From positions 115,927-179,926 of the forward strand of contig JBNGIQ010009366.1 in NCBI GenBank assembly GCA_049999765.1: a stretch of 64,000 nt of DNA, in the 5' to 3' direction. This document shows positions 52,482 through 64,000 of the stretch, one piece after another. The notes under the pieces were generated by a model that saw only the letters and a list, made by a program, of their open reading frames with translations, was not told where the DNA came from and did not search any database. Position 1 is the stretch's first letter; each line of letters starts with the position of its first letter. The stretch is from Phaeoceros laevis (lineage: Eukaryota; Anthocerotophyta; Anthocerotopsida; Notothyladales). Made by a program: the position numbers and the translations under genes.

Positions 52482-53612
52482 TGGGATACCAGCTCCAATA
52501 TGACCTATTTCGATGCATCCAATGGCCCGGTTATGGCTACAATTCGCAAGTGGCACTGTGGCAGGAAGAACTCTAGGGTATCCTCAATTCTGGAATTCTC
52601 AAGGCGCTTAGCTTTCTTGGTCTTTTGCGCTGTAGAGTGCTTCCGGATGGTGGGAGTAGGTAAAAGCTACACAGCAGCTCTGACTGTGCCGGACGCAGAT
52701 CTGATGAGGAAACCCGTCTATAAAATTGAAACTGGATCCAGTTTCGCTCACAGCCAAATAAAACGTCCGATTCTTACCAGCATTAGGTGTTCACAGCGTC
52801 GGACGGCGTCTAGTTGTGCAGCATGGTTTGATGCACGACTCTACCGTGGTGGGTCCTATTCAGCAGTGAATATACTCTCATGAATCTCATCAACAAATAG
52901 CAATACGCTCCTGCTCATGAATGTCATCATGCAAAGTTCACAGGAAGTGTACCCAGTCCAAAGACTAATATGAACGCGACAAGAAGAACGAGTGTAAAGA
53001 GTCCAAAGACTAAAAGCACGAGACAATGTGCTACATGCGGTGTTGGTTCATGGCCACCGAGGTTGCCGGTCATCGAGGGACACTTCGCACTCAGGGGTTC
53101 TAATGGAGCAAGGCACCAGCCGCACATGGGATCACAGGCACCCGGTCTATAGCTACCTTCCTTTATTGCACGTCTGGATCCGTCCATTCTGAGCAGGTGC
53201 AAGCCTGTTGCTTGCTGCTAGACTGTCCGCTTACGCTTCGGCCAACAAAAGTGCAGCGTGCACTCATTTCATTCGTCCAGCCAAGGTGCGAGTCTGGTAC
53301 GAGAAAGCGCCATTCAAGCCGCGGATTCGTTGTTTCCTGGCTGGGACATAGTTTCCGGATCGGTGTGATTTCCGGGCGTCTGAGGATTCAACCGCGTTGC
53401 CGTCGTTTGTCGACTGAGCTGGGATGATTTTCCAATGCGGCGATCAGAGGAAGATGGAGGAGCAAAACTTCAGCGAAGCTTAGTTAGGTCTGTTATGGCA
53501 GGATTGCTGTGGCAGACGGTGGATTAGGCACAGGTCTGTGTCTGGGATCGGAGCACAGGCTGTCGCTGCGGTGGATTGCGACTTACAGCAGAAGTTCTGT
53601 TGATCTCTGTTG
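52482..53612. promoter_or_regulatory. divergent upstream region of the PPR editing factor and CLC-d
   Basis: 1.1 kb between outward-facing starts. No coding signal is recognised and no clear TATA element was found for either gene. Confidence 0.4.
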
Positions 53613-56600
53613 ATGCTGGAAGCACCCATGCGGCCCGGCAAGGGGGGCCACATGTGGTCCCGACTCATCAACTCCGATGGTGCCTTGCCATTTTCTGAGA
53701 TTGATCGTCGAGAAGTCGCGGGGGAGGCCAGCTCCACTAACATGGAGAGCCTGGATTATGAGGTTGTGGAGAGCCTAGCGTACAAGGAGGATCAGGTGCG
53801 AATTCAAATCAGCCTGTTTTTCCAGGCTCGCGCAGCATTCTCTGTCGGAGCTGGCAGTATTTGTTGATGTTCTGGACTTTCAACAACTGTAGAGGTTACG
53901 TACTCATATTTTGTTGGCTGACTGCAGGCTCAGAGGGGATTCTGGCATTCGGGATCGTATGTCACGATGAAGTGGTTGTTTGCACTTCTTATTGGGATTG
54001 GTGAGATATGAGAAAAATCCTCGATCCCTTTCTCGGTTGGTGGATTCTGATGGACTTTTTTAGTTTGTGGTTGTACTGAAGGTGATTTGCGAAGATCCAA
54101 CCCCATTGTGTCTGTAACAATATGCCTTTTATTGCACGCAGCCACTGGACTATCGGCTTTTTTCATAAACATCGCCGTGGAGAACTTCGCTGGCTGGAAA
54201 TTTGCGGCTACATTTTCAATCATGAACCACTCTTACTTCTTAGCTCTGCTGGTTTATGTGCTGTTCAATGGGGCGCTGGTATTCTCCTCTGCCTTCATTG
54301 TAACACACTTCGCACCAGCAGCCGCAGGGTCAGGCATCCCCGAGATCAAAGGATATTTGAATGGTGAGCTGATTGACATATTTTGCAAGGCTTGGATTTG
54401 GCAATTACTATTACTGGCTGGGGTCACCGAAGAAATGGCGAATGTTGTACCAGAGTTCGGTAAGGAATGGTGTAAGCACTCTGCATTTCGTGATTGCAGG
54501 TATTGATACCCCTGGAATACTCCTTTTCCGAACACTCATCGGGAAGGTATGCACCTCCTGAAAAGTCTTGACACCGCTTTGAGAGTGCTGTCTCCTTGTA
54601 TATAATGCATTACACTGTAGATGTTCGACCTAACTCGTTGTGCAACTTGTCTCAGATACTGGGCAGTATTGGATCTGTGGGTGGAGGTTTAGCATTGGGT
54701 AAAGAGGGTCCTTTGGTTCACACTGGCGCCTGTATTGCATCCATCCTCGGCCAGGTTGGTTGTGGTTATGCTGTAAACTTGAACATCATAAACTGCATTA
54801 TCACATTGATCTAGTTAAAACCATTTGTGTGTTTGAGATGATTGATCGACTCTATTAAATGATTTGAAAGCTCCTCTGTCCCCCTGTCTTGTCTGACTGG
54901 TTCTTGTATCGAACTGTTGCCTTTCTGCGCCACCGTAAAAGTTGGTGAGTTTATGGACGGCCTGTCGCAAGCTGCTGGATAATTTGTGATTTGTGCTACC
55001 CGCTGTGGTCCCTCGCTTGCAGGTTTGGTTGCATTAGCATTCCCTCAGATCTCCTGTTCTGTTGCTCTGAGGAAGCACGGGCAGAATAATTTTTGCCAGC
55101 TGAGGATGGGTATGACGTGTCTCTTGAGTTACTCGTACTTGCCTTACCTTGTGCTGATCATGCCCCATGGTTGATTGACTCTAGGGCGGTTCTACAAAGT
55201 ACTATCTCAACTGGAGATGGCTTAGGGTGTTCAAGAATGACCGGGATCGTAGGGATCTTGTAAGCTCTTGCTTTTGACTGTGGACTCTATTATTTCGCAT
55301 TTAGTAATTGGAAAAATGTTTGGTGACCCTGGCTTGTTGTATGCTAGGTAACATGTGGGTGTGCAGCTGGTGTTGCAGCAGCTTTTCGAGCTCCAGTTGG
55401 GGGTGTACTTTTTGCACTCGAAGAAGTGACATCCTGGTATGAACTAGGAGACTTCTGTTGTCCATCCTATTAAGCTCAACGTTCTGCTCCAGTTCCATTG
55501 CAAACTAGACATCTGCATCTTGTATCGGAGGTTTGTCCCTAACTGTCAACATTCTGTTCTCTGTGGCACTAAATTCTGACCTCAGATCTTTGCGGTGGTA
55601 GGTGGAGAAGTCAGCTTTTGTGGAGAGTGTTTTTCACCTCTGCAGTTGTTGCAGTTGTGGTTCGAACTGCCATGGGATGGTGTGCACATGGAAATTGTGG
55701 CCATTTTGGATCTGGAGGTTTCATCATCTGGGACATTTCAGGGTAAAGGTTCTGTCCGATTCTTAGCCATCCCTGTGGCCTCCTGGAATTTTAAAGCGAT
55801 GATGTGCAGTAGAAGTGGAGGAACGGAACCTGAAGTTGTGCTCTGTTGTTTGCAGTGGCCAAGATGATTACTCATTCTACGAACTGCTACCCATGGCTGT
55901 TGTGGGAGTGCTTGGTGGTTTATTTGGTACACAACATACATTAAACATCTTGGGTTTTTATTACACAGTCCTCTGTTTTATTTCAGATAGGTCACTGATT
56001 TAATGTTGTTTGGTGGAAATTTATGTCAGGTGCTTTGTTCAATCAAGTAACTGGCTATGTATCCACATGGCGTCGTACTGTTCTTCACAAGCAGGGAAAC
56101 CGCGTGAAGGTGTGTTGTGTGTTAGTGTCAGTTGCGGGCTTCCTATTGAATTTACAATTGCAGTTTCTATTCATGTCCTATGGCACTATCCTGTGCAGAG
56201 GCTGCATCCAGCCATCTTACGGGCACACATTTAATATGACCGTTATTTGTTGTTTGGCAGATTATCGAGGCTTGTCTTGTGTCTCTAATCACATCTGTTC
56301 TTTCATTTGTTCTACCCCTTCTTAACAAGTGCACCCCTTGCCCTGATCCTTTGGAATACCCTGATGTTGTCTGCCCTCGTCAAGGAAGTTTTGGAAACTA
56401 TGTTAGTGTAAGTATTGATTCCTCACTATGTAAAGTGCATCCTACAGTATACTGTTGGCAACATTTTATTTCTGAAGTATTGATACTCTACCCCTCGATC
56501 TTATGTTGGCTGTGGGCTTGGACTTCTGTTTATTCAGTTTCATTGTGACGGTGGAAGCTCACAGTACAACGATCTAGCCACAATCTTTTTTAACACTCAG

Positions 56601-58695
56601 GTATGGACAGGTATGCAGTTCTAGCTGCATTTCCTTCTTTGTGGAACTGACACCAAAGGATATCAAGACAGGAGTGCAAGTTATTTTTTTAAGCCGCCAT
56701 GATGAGCTGATGAGGTGACATATTCCAGGATGATGCCATTCGAAATCTGTTCAGCACTAGAACAATTCACGAATACAGTTCACAGAGCCTGTTCACTTTT
56801 CTGGTGTGTCCAGTTGTACGAAACATATATCTTGTTGTCTTGCTTTGGGTTGTAGTCGGTGTAGTATTTTGAAATGCCTGCTGGCTGTTGGTTTTGTAGG
56901 TACACAACACTAAGCTTGTTTATTGCTTTTGATAGGTGTTGTTTTACTTTTTAGCTGTAATTACATATGGAACAGCTGTGCCATCCGGGCAATTTGTCCC
57001 CGGTATCATGATTGGGGCCACATATGGAAGGCTGGTGGGCATGTTTGTTGTCCATATAACAGGAATGACGACCCATATCGACGAGGGAACGTAAGTACTT
57101 CAGCTGTTGCTAGTGTAGCACCTGTGTATGTGCCTGGTTCGTAGATCTACGGAGTTTTTGGGACAAACTTGTTAGTCGGTTGGTCTGAGTGGTCTTCTTT
57201 TTTGTTTAAATGCAGGTATGCTTTGCTTGGTGCCGCCTCATTTCTGGGTGGCTCAATGCGGATGACTGTCTCTCTGTGCGTAATTATGGTGGAGATAACA
57301 AACAATCTGAAGCTGTTGCCACTAATTATGTTGGTTCTGCTTATATCAAAGGTGAGATTTTGTTTGGAATTCGTATTGACTCAGTCTTTCAGAACTTGCC
57401 TGTTTTTGGTTTTACATTGTCATTGTGTCTGTGAATTCTGCAGGCTGTGGGAGATGCTTTCAATGCAGGATTCTATGAGGAGCAAGCTTCCTTAAGAAAA
57501 TTGCCACTACTTGAATCTAGACCCAAGCGTTTCATGCGTAATCTTGCTGCAAGAGATGTATTAACTTCCAAGAAGGTACTTCTTTTACTGTAGCCACCAG
57601 CAGCGGGACTTAAGGTGTAATTTTTGTGTCGCTTGGTAGTAGGTTATGAGTGCGGGAACTATAGCATTCTCGTTTTCTGTGCCTTGCAGGTAGTGCAGTT
57701 CTCTAGGGTGACAAAGGTTGCGGACATTGTGTCCACTCTACAAAGTAACAGCCATAATGGCTTTCCGGTGGGTACCGTTTGATGTGCAGTGCCGTGGATA
57801 TTTCAAATGGGGGTTTGTAAGTTTGACTTTGGATTGCCGTGCAGGTAATAGATCGGCTACAAAGTGGAGAACCTGTTGTTATTGGACTTGTGTTGAGGAG
57901 GTATGTTACTCTTTGGTAGATGTAGCAAGCTACTTGATGCCTGTCTTGAAGCGCACTACTGAGGGTCTTTAAACCGCACTGGGCAGTTACCTCTTGGTGC
58001 TCCTGCAATCGAAGGCCGACTTTCAACGGTCAGATGTACCTGGAGACTTGCGTGGGCGGATCACCTTCAGGTTCGATGCAAGGGGCAAATGCTGTTCTGT
58101 TCAGGTGCCATTTTGGTGCCCGCCATCTTGTATATATAGGCTTCTGACTGAGGATGGTTCTCTTGCAGATATGATGTGACTCACTTTGCTAAGCCCGTAT
58201 CAAGTAAAGGAACTTCTATTCATGACATCCATCTGACACCAGAAGAGATGGAGATGTATCTTGATCTAGAACCTTTCGTCAATCCCTCCCCTTACATGGT
58301 ATCTGAGGATACGTCACTTACCAAGGTATGCACTGTCTAAGTCTCATTTGGCATAAAAATACTAGGTGTAGAACATGTACGTGCAAATACGTCGAATTCC
58401 AGCAGTTGGAGCAAGGAGTCTCTAAGAATTTCGAACCACGGCAGGTGTACAATCTGTTCCGGCAGCTTGGATTACGCCATGTTTGTGTGGTTCCTCGACC
58501 GTCCAGGGTTGTTGGCGTTATAACTCGAAAAGACCTGCTAACTGAGGTATACTAACCAATAGCTAAATTTCTTGTCGAGGCTGACTATTTTACACCTTTA
58601 CGGCTCTCATGATGTTGTACTGTTCGCAGATTATCGAAGAAAGGGGCTCGATGGAAGCTGTCAACAGCAGAGGAAGGTTGACTCCCGCCGTTTGA
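53613..58695 (+). CDS. CLC-d: CLC-type anion channel/exchanger, CLC-d subfamily
   Basis: Intracellular anion/proton exchanger; plant CLC-d works in the trans-Golgi network. 22 exons: 53613-53795, 53928-54000, 54142-54363, 54500-54546, 54656-54754, 55185-55259, 55348-55436, 55602-55742, 55856-55926, 56030-56109, 56261-56407, 56538-56600, 56729-56803, 56936-57090, 57216-57351, 57444-57575, 57690-57767, 57845-57900, 57987-58070, 58169-58325, 58445-58546, 58630-58695. Phases close to 776 aa, close to the roughly 790 of Arabidopsis CLC-d. N-terminal [16 protein letters not shown] is typical. Selectivity motif GSGIPE (148-153) has Ser, not the Pro of nitrate-preferring CLC-a. Gating Glu192 lies in GKEGP and the proton-glutamate region is [10 protein letters not shown] (Glu259). 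[10 protein letters not shown] and the [18 protein letters not shown] block follow. Two C-terminal CBS domains span about 590-776, with [20 protein letters not shown] and GVITRKDLL. All key residues are present, so the gene looks functional. The ATG at 53613 follows an in-frame TTG; a later in-frame ATG at 53628 is possible. Confidence 0.95.
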
Positions 58696-59780
58696 TGAAT
58701 GTTTCCGTCTTCCGCTTTAAGGCTGGGCTGGCCAACCTAATCAACTTGAACAAGAAGATATAATGGGATGCGTGTTGAGGAATCTTGGTTTGTCATTGAT
58801 CAGCAAATCCTGTGTTACCATCAAGCTTTGAGGTCCGTTCTCTATCTGCTGACGAGGGTGCAGTACAATTGGTTGTCACAGGTACCAGCCTCCCCAGATG
58901 TATCTGTCGTCTGAGAATGAAGAGTTGGTGGCAGTAATATAGGACGCCAAGAGTAGACCGAGCTGAGAGTAGATCCAGACCAGCCAAGGCAGAACACCCG
59001 AGGATAGGACAGCCCCCTTGCATTCTCTGACGAGGTTTAGGTGTCGCCAGAGACAAATGTCAATCAAGCCGTCAGATGATCAGAGTGTTGTCGTGGGCCG
59101 TAAGTTTTGTATTTAGCAGAGTTGTTTAGACCATAGCGGTTAGGGCCGCCATTGGCCTCCATCGTCGTCAGTTCTAAATGCTTCACGGGTTCTGACAGGG
59201 CAGGCTTTGCTTTGACATGACCCCAGGATGCCAACTTCCAGCCGTGTAGGAGTTGGAGCGATGGGGGATGGAGCAGCAGCTCAGCCAGGCTGACATCTAA
59301 CATATTCCTGAAGAAGCCATTTTTTTGCCACCAGTTGTCCGGGGAAATGACAGCTGAGAAATTCACCCACCGGCTGAATTTCTCTTGATACACGTCTCTG
59401 TCTGGATCTTGTCGAGAGTCGAGATTAGGAGCTCCACTCTCGGAAAGAGAACTCTATTCTTTTGTCAAAATGTTGTTTTGACGGTTTGATGACCTGAATG
59501 TGTTTTGGCACTGTTTTCCTTCTGTTCTCAAGTTGGCCAATCCTTTGCCCTATCCTGCACGGGCAAGGAGATCTATAAAGTCTATCTCTACAACGAAGAA
59601 GAGTTTTGCAAGTGAAAGAATCTTGCGAATTCGAAGGTTCTTCTCTCCTCCAAGGCAGGTGGACATTTTGCGTCCAGGACTGATAAAAATTGTGTGCTTG
59701 CAGTTTTGCAAGAGTGAAAAAATCCATCCAGGACCTGCTCCTTTGAAGCTCGGTCCTCGGTCTTCGGCTCCTTCTAAGTA
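58696..59780. other. intergenic, no gene supported
   Basis: 3' flank of the CLC gene and distal flank of the GH31 remnant. Minus-strand open frames at 59064-59393 and 59425-59727 have no recognised domain. Confidence 0.4.
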
Positions 59781-59789
59781 CGCGAAGCC

Positions 59790-60655
59790 ATTCCCCGCGG
59801 CCGCGTAGACGATGCCCTCGGCTACACCGCTCTCATCCAGAGAAAGCCACAAATCGCCAGGGTCCGTGTCGCTGGCCTGCTCTGCATGCCGAAGCACAGT
59901 CCGGGTTGAGATGCATGAGAGGCGAATCCGGATGCTGCTCCCCGAAGTCCAACTGCCTCCAAATGCCAGCTGTGAGCAGGCACGACGCTGACGGAGCCGA
60001 GGATGGGGCCCAGGAGGAAGGCGGTGTCGAGCTTCTTGGTGTCGGCGAAGAAGACGGGAGCCACGGCGCAAGGTGGTACCGCCGCTCTGCAGATGTCCTC
60101 GCACCCCTTTCCGAAGCACCAGGGCTCGTGGTCCCAGGCCCGTCCATGCCGCGGAAGTCCTCGACATCGGCGGATTCGTCGCACACCAGAGCTTCTGCCT
60201 CGCCGGAACCCGAAACCGCCGTAGAGATGGTTCCGACTGCCTGCTCCCTTGTCAGCTGCTGCACTGCCAGAGCCGCATCTCGTCCATGTAGTCGATGTCG
60301 ACCCAGACGACGTCTCAGGGCAGCTTCCACTCTCTCAGATAAATTTCTGGCCACCTCCAGCGCTCCACCTGCTCTGCTGCAGCACGCCCAGCACATTGCC
60401 GTCGGGGAGGAGGCCACCACGCAAGGGTGAGACTCGAGTCCTGTCCAAGGAGCCTGACACCATGAATTCCCGACCCGCAGAAATATTAATTAATGCGTCC
60501 ACGGCTTGAGGAAGTCTCAATTCCACGGTCTGCAGCCCATGCTGAATCGAGGGACATACCACTGCGCTCATCTTCCTCTCGCCGCCCTCGTAGATGCTTT
60601 CTCGCTCAGACGGGTCTGAAAACGAATAGGTCCTGTGCGCGTTCCTCCTCAACTC
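59790..60655 (-). pseudogene. broken GH31 alpha-glucosidase-like fragment
   Basis: Pieces in different frames follow plant GH31 glucosidases from N- to C-terminus. Right to left: an N-terminal sandwich piece with GGLLPDGNVLGVLQQSR (about 60430-60375), the core strand DVVWVDIDYMDEM (60315-60277), DHEPWCFGKGCEDICRAA (about 60137-60084), FFADTKKLDTAFLLGP (about 60056-60009) and LWLSLDESGVAEGIVYAAAG (59852-59793). Frames shift between them. The segment that should hold the catalytic nucleophile and the acid/base between the second and third pieces is largely missing, and an intact gene would be about 3 kb of coding sequence. No function is expected. Confidence 0.82.
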
Positions 60656-61333
60656 CTCAGATATGTCGAGGAAGAAGAAGCAGCTCTACTAACGTGCTTG
60701 TTGAAGCGGAAAACACAATCCTCCACATGTGACAGGACGCCGCACCATCGATCTCTGCGTAATAATCCGCCAGATCGATCCTCTCAAGAAGTGCTCATCA
60801 ATTCGGCCAACGGGCAAGCTTCGGAGGGGCCGGCACCAGCAATCCTGACTGGAGAGCGGAGGAAGAAGGAATTTTCAGGGAGGACCTTGAAGGTTGACTC
60901 CCGACTGGGGGTACCGAGTGCGAAGTAGCCTCACATGTGAGGGTCGACATGCAGCAGCTCCGCTTTGCACAAGTGATATGCCTCAAGACTACTTGGCAGC
61001 TGACTGAATTCCAAGCCTGCCGACATTTGACTATAATTTCACTCACCGCAATATATTATATCATGTACATGTGGCATGTGGTCAAACCTCTCACCGGGAT
61101 CGACCATGCCAGACATGTATGTGTCTGTCCAATTCATGACAGTTCGTATACAAGGGCTCCACTGTCGGCCCTGCAGGACTTCAGACCACGGATATGATGC
61201 TGATCATGAGTGAGCTGCAGGGTCTGCCATGGGAGCCTAATAAGTCAGGTCCTGCAAACAAGCAGGGCGCCGTGTCATGCTGGTGCCAAACCTTGGACTT
61301 CACGAATGCAAACTGCAACTTCTTGCAACCAAG
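60656..61333. other. intergenic, no gene seen
   Basis: Between the GH31 remnant and the 3' end of the DUF1635 gene. No coding signal. Confidence 0.45.
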
Positions 61334-62564
61334 TCACCCGGATTTGCCAAAACTTGTTGACAAAGAGCCACTGTTCTTAGACTTGTCCATGGAGCTGCCA
61401 CCCGATGGCATGGCAACCTTGGGAATTTCCACAGAGGCAACTGCAGGTGGCGGGTGCCGCCACTGAGGCAACGGGCCTGCTAGCATGAGCGCCTGCAGCA
61501 GAGGCCCGGCCTGCATCACCGCCTGCAACAGTTGCCCTCTCTCAGGAAGGGAGTTAAGCATCACCTGTATGTCCGATTCTGGAGGCTCCGGGAGGTGGAC
61601 TGGTCGTTGCCGGTGGAGAAGAGACGAGCTGGAGACCGACTCCGCCACAAAGGCCCCTCCAGCAGGTAGGCCAGCCAGCATCTCACCACTGGACACTGGT
61701 GGAGTTGTAGGGCTGAATGACGGTAGATGAAAATTGGAGCACGAGTCGAAGCTGGAAGGGACCGGTACTCCCTGAGTCAGGTGAGCATCAGCCGCAGATG
61801 GCTCCGGCAAGTGGAGATGAGCATCAGCTGCCGATGGCTCCTGGAGGTGCAGATTATGCTGAGTCCATGTTGGAGACATCGGGACACTCGTTCCATTGCT
61901 ACTCTGAGAGTTGGACGAGTACTCCTGTCGTGGCTGCTGATGATGAACATTACCCTGATGAACATTGCCCTGCTCCTGCGGCTGGTGAAGCTGCTGCTGA
62001 TGCTGATGGCCGTGCTTCGGTTGATGGAGCTGCTGCAGTTGTTGCTGCTGCTGACTGAAATCACCCAATTCCTTGGTCTTGGCATAAAGCTCCAAATGGA
62101 GTGACGGTGTTATCCTCTCCAAACTTGGCGTCTTCCGGCCGGCTAGGGCGGGAAAGCTGCTTCTTTGCAGATTACTCGAGCTGAGATGACGCTGTTGTTG
62201 GTCCGGCTGCTGCTGCTGGTGAAGCTGCAGAGGTTTGTCTTCGGAGGCGGTAGAAGTTGAATGCCCTCCATTTCCTCCCACGGAATTGCAATTGGAAGCC
62301 CGAGCCAACCTCTCTCGCAAAAGCAAGCACTCAGCTCTGGCTTCGTCCCTCTCTCTCTGATACGTACTTAGCAGCTCCTCCAAATGCCTCACCCTAGCCT
62401 CAAACCGCTGTCCCAGAGCTATGGCTGCCGTCTCCACGTCGTCAGCCTGCTCAAACAAAGTAATTCCTTCTCGTAAGCACAAACCTCAGAGGAACAATAG
62501 GAAACATTTGACGGCGACTTCACATGGACGCATGGACGATTTCGCAGAGACACACCTGCTGCAT
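61334..62564 (-). CDS. DUF1635 family protein, function unknown
   Basis: Main exon 62446-61334. The best first-exon join is 62564-62556 (ATG CAG CAG before a GTGTGT donor), giving 373 aa. A coiled coil (about 4-55, with FEARVRHLEELLSTYQRERD and LLLRERL) is the family's N-terminal feature. A low-complexity middle follows, rich in Gln and His (runs of QQ and HQ) plus Ser, with a direct repeat of EPSAADAHL. The family signature is near the C-terminus at about 303-337: LPERGQLLQAVMQAGPLLQA, then LMLAGPLPQWRHPPP, with EIPKVAMP after it. No biochemical role is established. The start is the weakest part: an in-frame stop (TGA) lies about 10 codons before this ATG, so either this is the start or another upstream exon joins in. 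It is divergent to the DUF1350 gene, 341 bp away. Confidence 0.82.
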
Positions 62565-62905
62565 TTCGTTGTCGGCAGCGGCTTCAAGTTGTGGTCATCC
62601 CGCAACTGACCATAGCCGCTATCTTGAACACGCTCCACGTGTTGAGAATTGGCGTTTTCCCTATGAGGAACTCCACTCACTGGCGATGGCAACCGCTACA
62701 ACAACAGAAGCAGCGTCCCCCAATTTAGCCTGAGAGGTGGCGGCGTGTTTCAGGTTGCACCGACGGTTACTAGTCTAGTCTAGCGCCGCACGCGATTCGG
62801 ACCGACTGCAGTTTGCCGAAAGGTGCCTAAAAAGGCTCCGTGAACAACACAGCAAGTTGCCACGAGGAAGCTACCTTCACGCCCCGCTGATAGAAACCAG
62901 GAGAC
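62565..62905. promoter_or_regulatory. short divergent promoter region, DUF1635 / DUF1350
   Basis: Only 341 bp lie between the two outward-facing starts, so the two genes probably share a promoter region. No obvious TATA box. Confidence 0.4.
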
Positions 62906-64000
62906 ATGGCGTTGGCACAGCAAGGGATGTGCGGCGGCTGGTCCGCAAGAGCCGCCGTGGCGGGCGGCCAGAGCCGGAACTTCGTAGCAGGCATAAATTC
63001 TTCAGCAAGAGAACTGCCAGCGAAATACGCCCGAATTTCTGCCAGGAGGAGCCTGCGAATCCGATCCTACAGTCCTCTTCAGGTGGTGGCCTTCGCACAA
63101 TCCGGGAGCGAGGCGGACGATGGCCGCACCCCTTCCCCTACCAGCATCCAGCTGTATGGCCAAATCGAGCGGGTGATCGCCGACACTGCCAAGAGATCTC
63201 AGGCGGACAACGGCAGGTGGGAGGAGGTGCAAGGAGCCTGGGTGCTGCGGCCGAGCAAGGGTGATCCAGTTGCAATCGTGCATTTTGTCGGTGGCGTGTT
63301 TGTAGGAGCCAGCCCGCAGCTGACCTACAAGCTCTTCCTGGAGCGTCTCTCTGAGCGGGGCTTCCTGGTGGTCGCCACCCCCTTCGCCAGCGGATTCGAC
63401 CACCTCCGCATTGCAGATGAGGCGCAATTCAAGTTCGACAGATGTTCCAGGCAGCTCAGGCAGGACCTGCCAGACTCCTTGCCGGTGTTCGGGCTGGGGC
63501 ACTCTCTGGGAGCCCTCACGCAGCTCCTCATCGGTGCCCGCTATGCTGTGGAGCGGGCGGGCAACGTCTTCCTCTCCTTCAACAACAAGGAGGCCACCAC
63601 ATCCATCCCGCTGCTGGCGCCGGTACTGGTCCCCATGGCGCAGAACTTCGGCCCCCTGCTCACCCAGCTCACGGCGTCTCCTCAGCTGCGGAGGGGGGCG
63701 GAGATGGCGCTCAAGCAGCTGCAGACCCTGAGCCCGCCCTTGCTGAAGCAGGTGCTGCCTCTGGTGGAGCAGCTGCCTCCGCTCTACGCCGACCTAGCCA
63801 ACGGCAAAGACAGGTTCATCCCTTCCCCGGAGGACACGTCCAGATTGATCAAGTCCTACTACGGCGTGGGGAGGAACCTGTTGGTGAGGTTCAAAGACGA
63901 CAGCATCGATGAAACCCTGGACCTGGCGCAAACCCTAGGCTCCGACTCTGCTGTCAGCTCCTTCCTCGACATGTCTGTGCGCACTCTGCCAGGTGACCAT
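62906..64000 (+). CDS. DUF1350 alpha/beta-hydrolase-like protein, probably plastid (3' end beyond window)
   Basis: Open from ATG 62906 to the window edge, 365 codons without an intron; the 3' end is missing. The first 50 or so residues are rich in Ala, Arg and Ser with few acids, as in plastid transit peptides. The rest follows plant DUF1350 proteins: WVLRPSKGDPVAIVHFVGG, FVGASPQLTYKLFLERLSER, VATPFASGFDHLRIADE, FKFDRCSRQL, the nucleophile elbow GHSLG (198-202, Ser200), FNNKEATTSIPLLAPVLVPM, KQVLPLVEQLPPLYADLANG, and RLIKSYYGVGRNLLVRFKDD with SIDETLDLAQ. The GxSxG elbow suggests hydrolase activity, but no substrate is known for the family. The gene is divergent to the DUF1635 gene. Confidence 0.92.
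   Translation, partial: MALAQQGMCGGWSARAAVAGGQSRNFVAGINSSARELPAKYARISARRSLRIRSYSPLQVVAFAQSGSEADDGRTPSPTSIQLYGQIERVIADTAKRSQADNGRWEEVQGAWVLRPSKGDPVAIVHFVGGVFVGASPQLTYKLFLERLSERGFLVVATPFASGFDHLRIADEAQFKFDRCSRQLRQDLPDSLPVFGLGHSLGALTQLLIGARYAVERAGNVFLSFNNKEATTSIPLLAPVLVPMAQNFGPLLTQLTASPQLRRGAEMALKQLQTLSPPLLKQVLPLVEQLPPLYADLANGKDRFIPSPEDTSRLIKSYYGVGRNLLVRFKDDSIDETLDLAQTLGSDSAVSSFLDMSVRTLPGDH

Noticed and set aside
63411-63912. Two long open frames overlapping the DUF1350 gene in other frames.
   Set aside because: They arise from GC-rich codon use; the true frame stays open from 62906 to the window end and matches DUF1350 throughout.

Overview
The window is nuclear DNA of a land plant. Nine protein genes have clean GT-AG exon models whose reading phases close exactly, plus an intronless secreted protein and a gene that runs off the right edge. 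Most introns are about 60-430 bp. The strongest clue to the lineage is the intronless PPR protein at 49.8-52.5 kb. Its deaminase domain has the KP-type PG box and ends in GRP instead of DYW, the class linked to U-to-C organellar RNA editing in hornworts, ferns and non-Selaginella lycophytes. Short introns and dense genes make a hornwort the best fit, but the sequence alone does not settle this.

Left part (1-21 kb), gene-rich: a CDKD/CDK7 kinase (minus); two tandem intact copies of a YY1-type zinc-finger gene (minus); a PPR-SMR gene (plus); a small DUF1068/NKS1-type Golgi protein with a 24-nt exon (plus); a decayed GCN1/ILITYHIA fragment (minus); ribosomal protein uL6/RPL9 (plus); and a choline-transporter-like membrane protein (plus).

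Middle part (22-46 kb), repeat-rich: four diverged copies, all in plus orientation, of a long non-coding repeat (here called R), three of them with a conserved TATA-containing core. Between them lie two related PPR pseudogenes, a SURNod19 pseudogene split by a 989-bp insertion with inverted-repeat ends, one intact secreted GNK2-like gene, local tandem duplications and AT-rich DNA. Two 10-N gaps are assembly artefacts, each flanked by the same 47 bases on both sides.

Right part (46-64 kb), gene-rich: an intact SURNod19-like gene (minus), the KP-type editing factor (minus), a 22-exon CLC-d type anion/proton exchanger (plus), a broken GH31 glucosidase (minus), a DUF1635 gene (minus) and the start of a DUF1350 hydrolase gene (plus, cut by the window edge).

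The genes are mostly independent housekeeping or membrane functions. No operon-like or pathway cluster is visible. I found no tRNA, rRNA, CRISPR or autonomous transposase/reverse-transcriptase gene.
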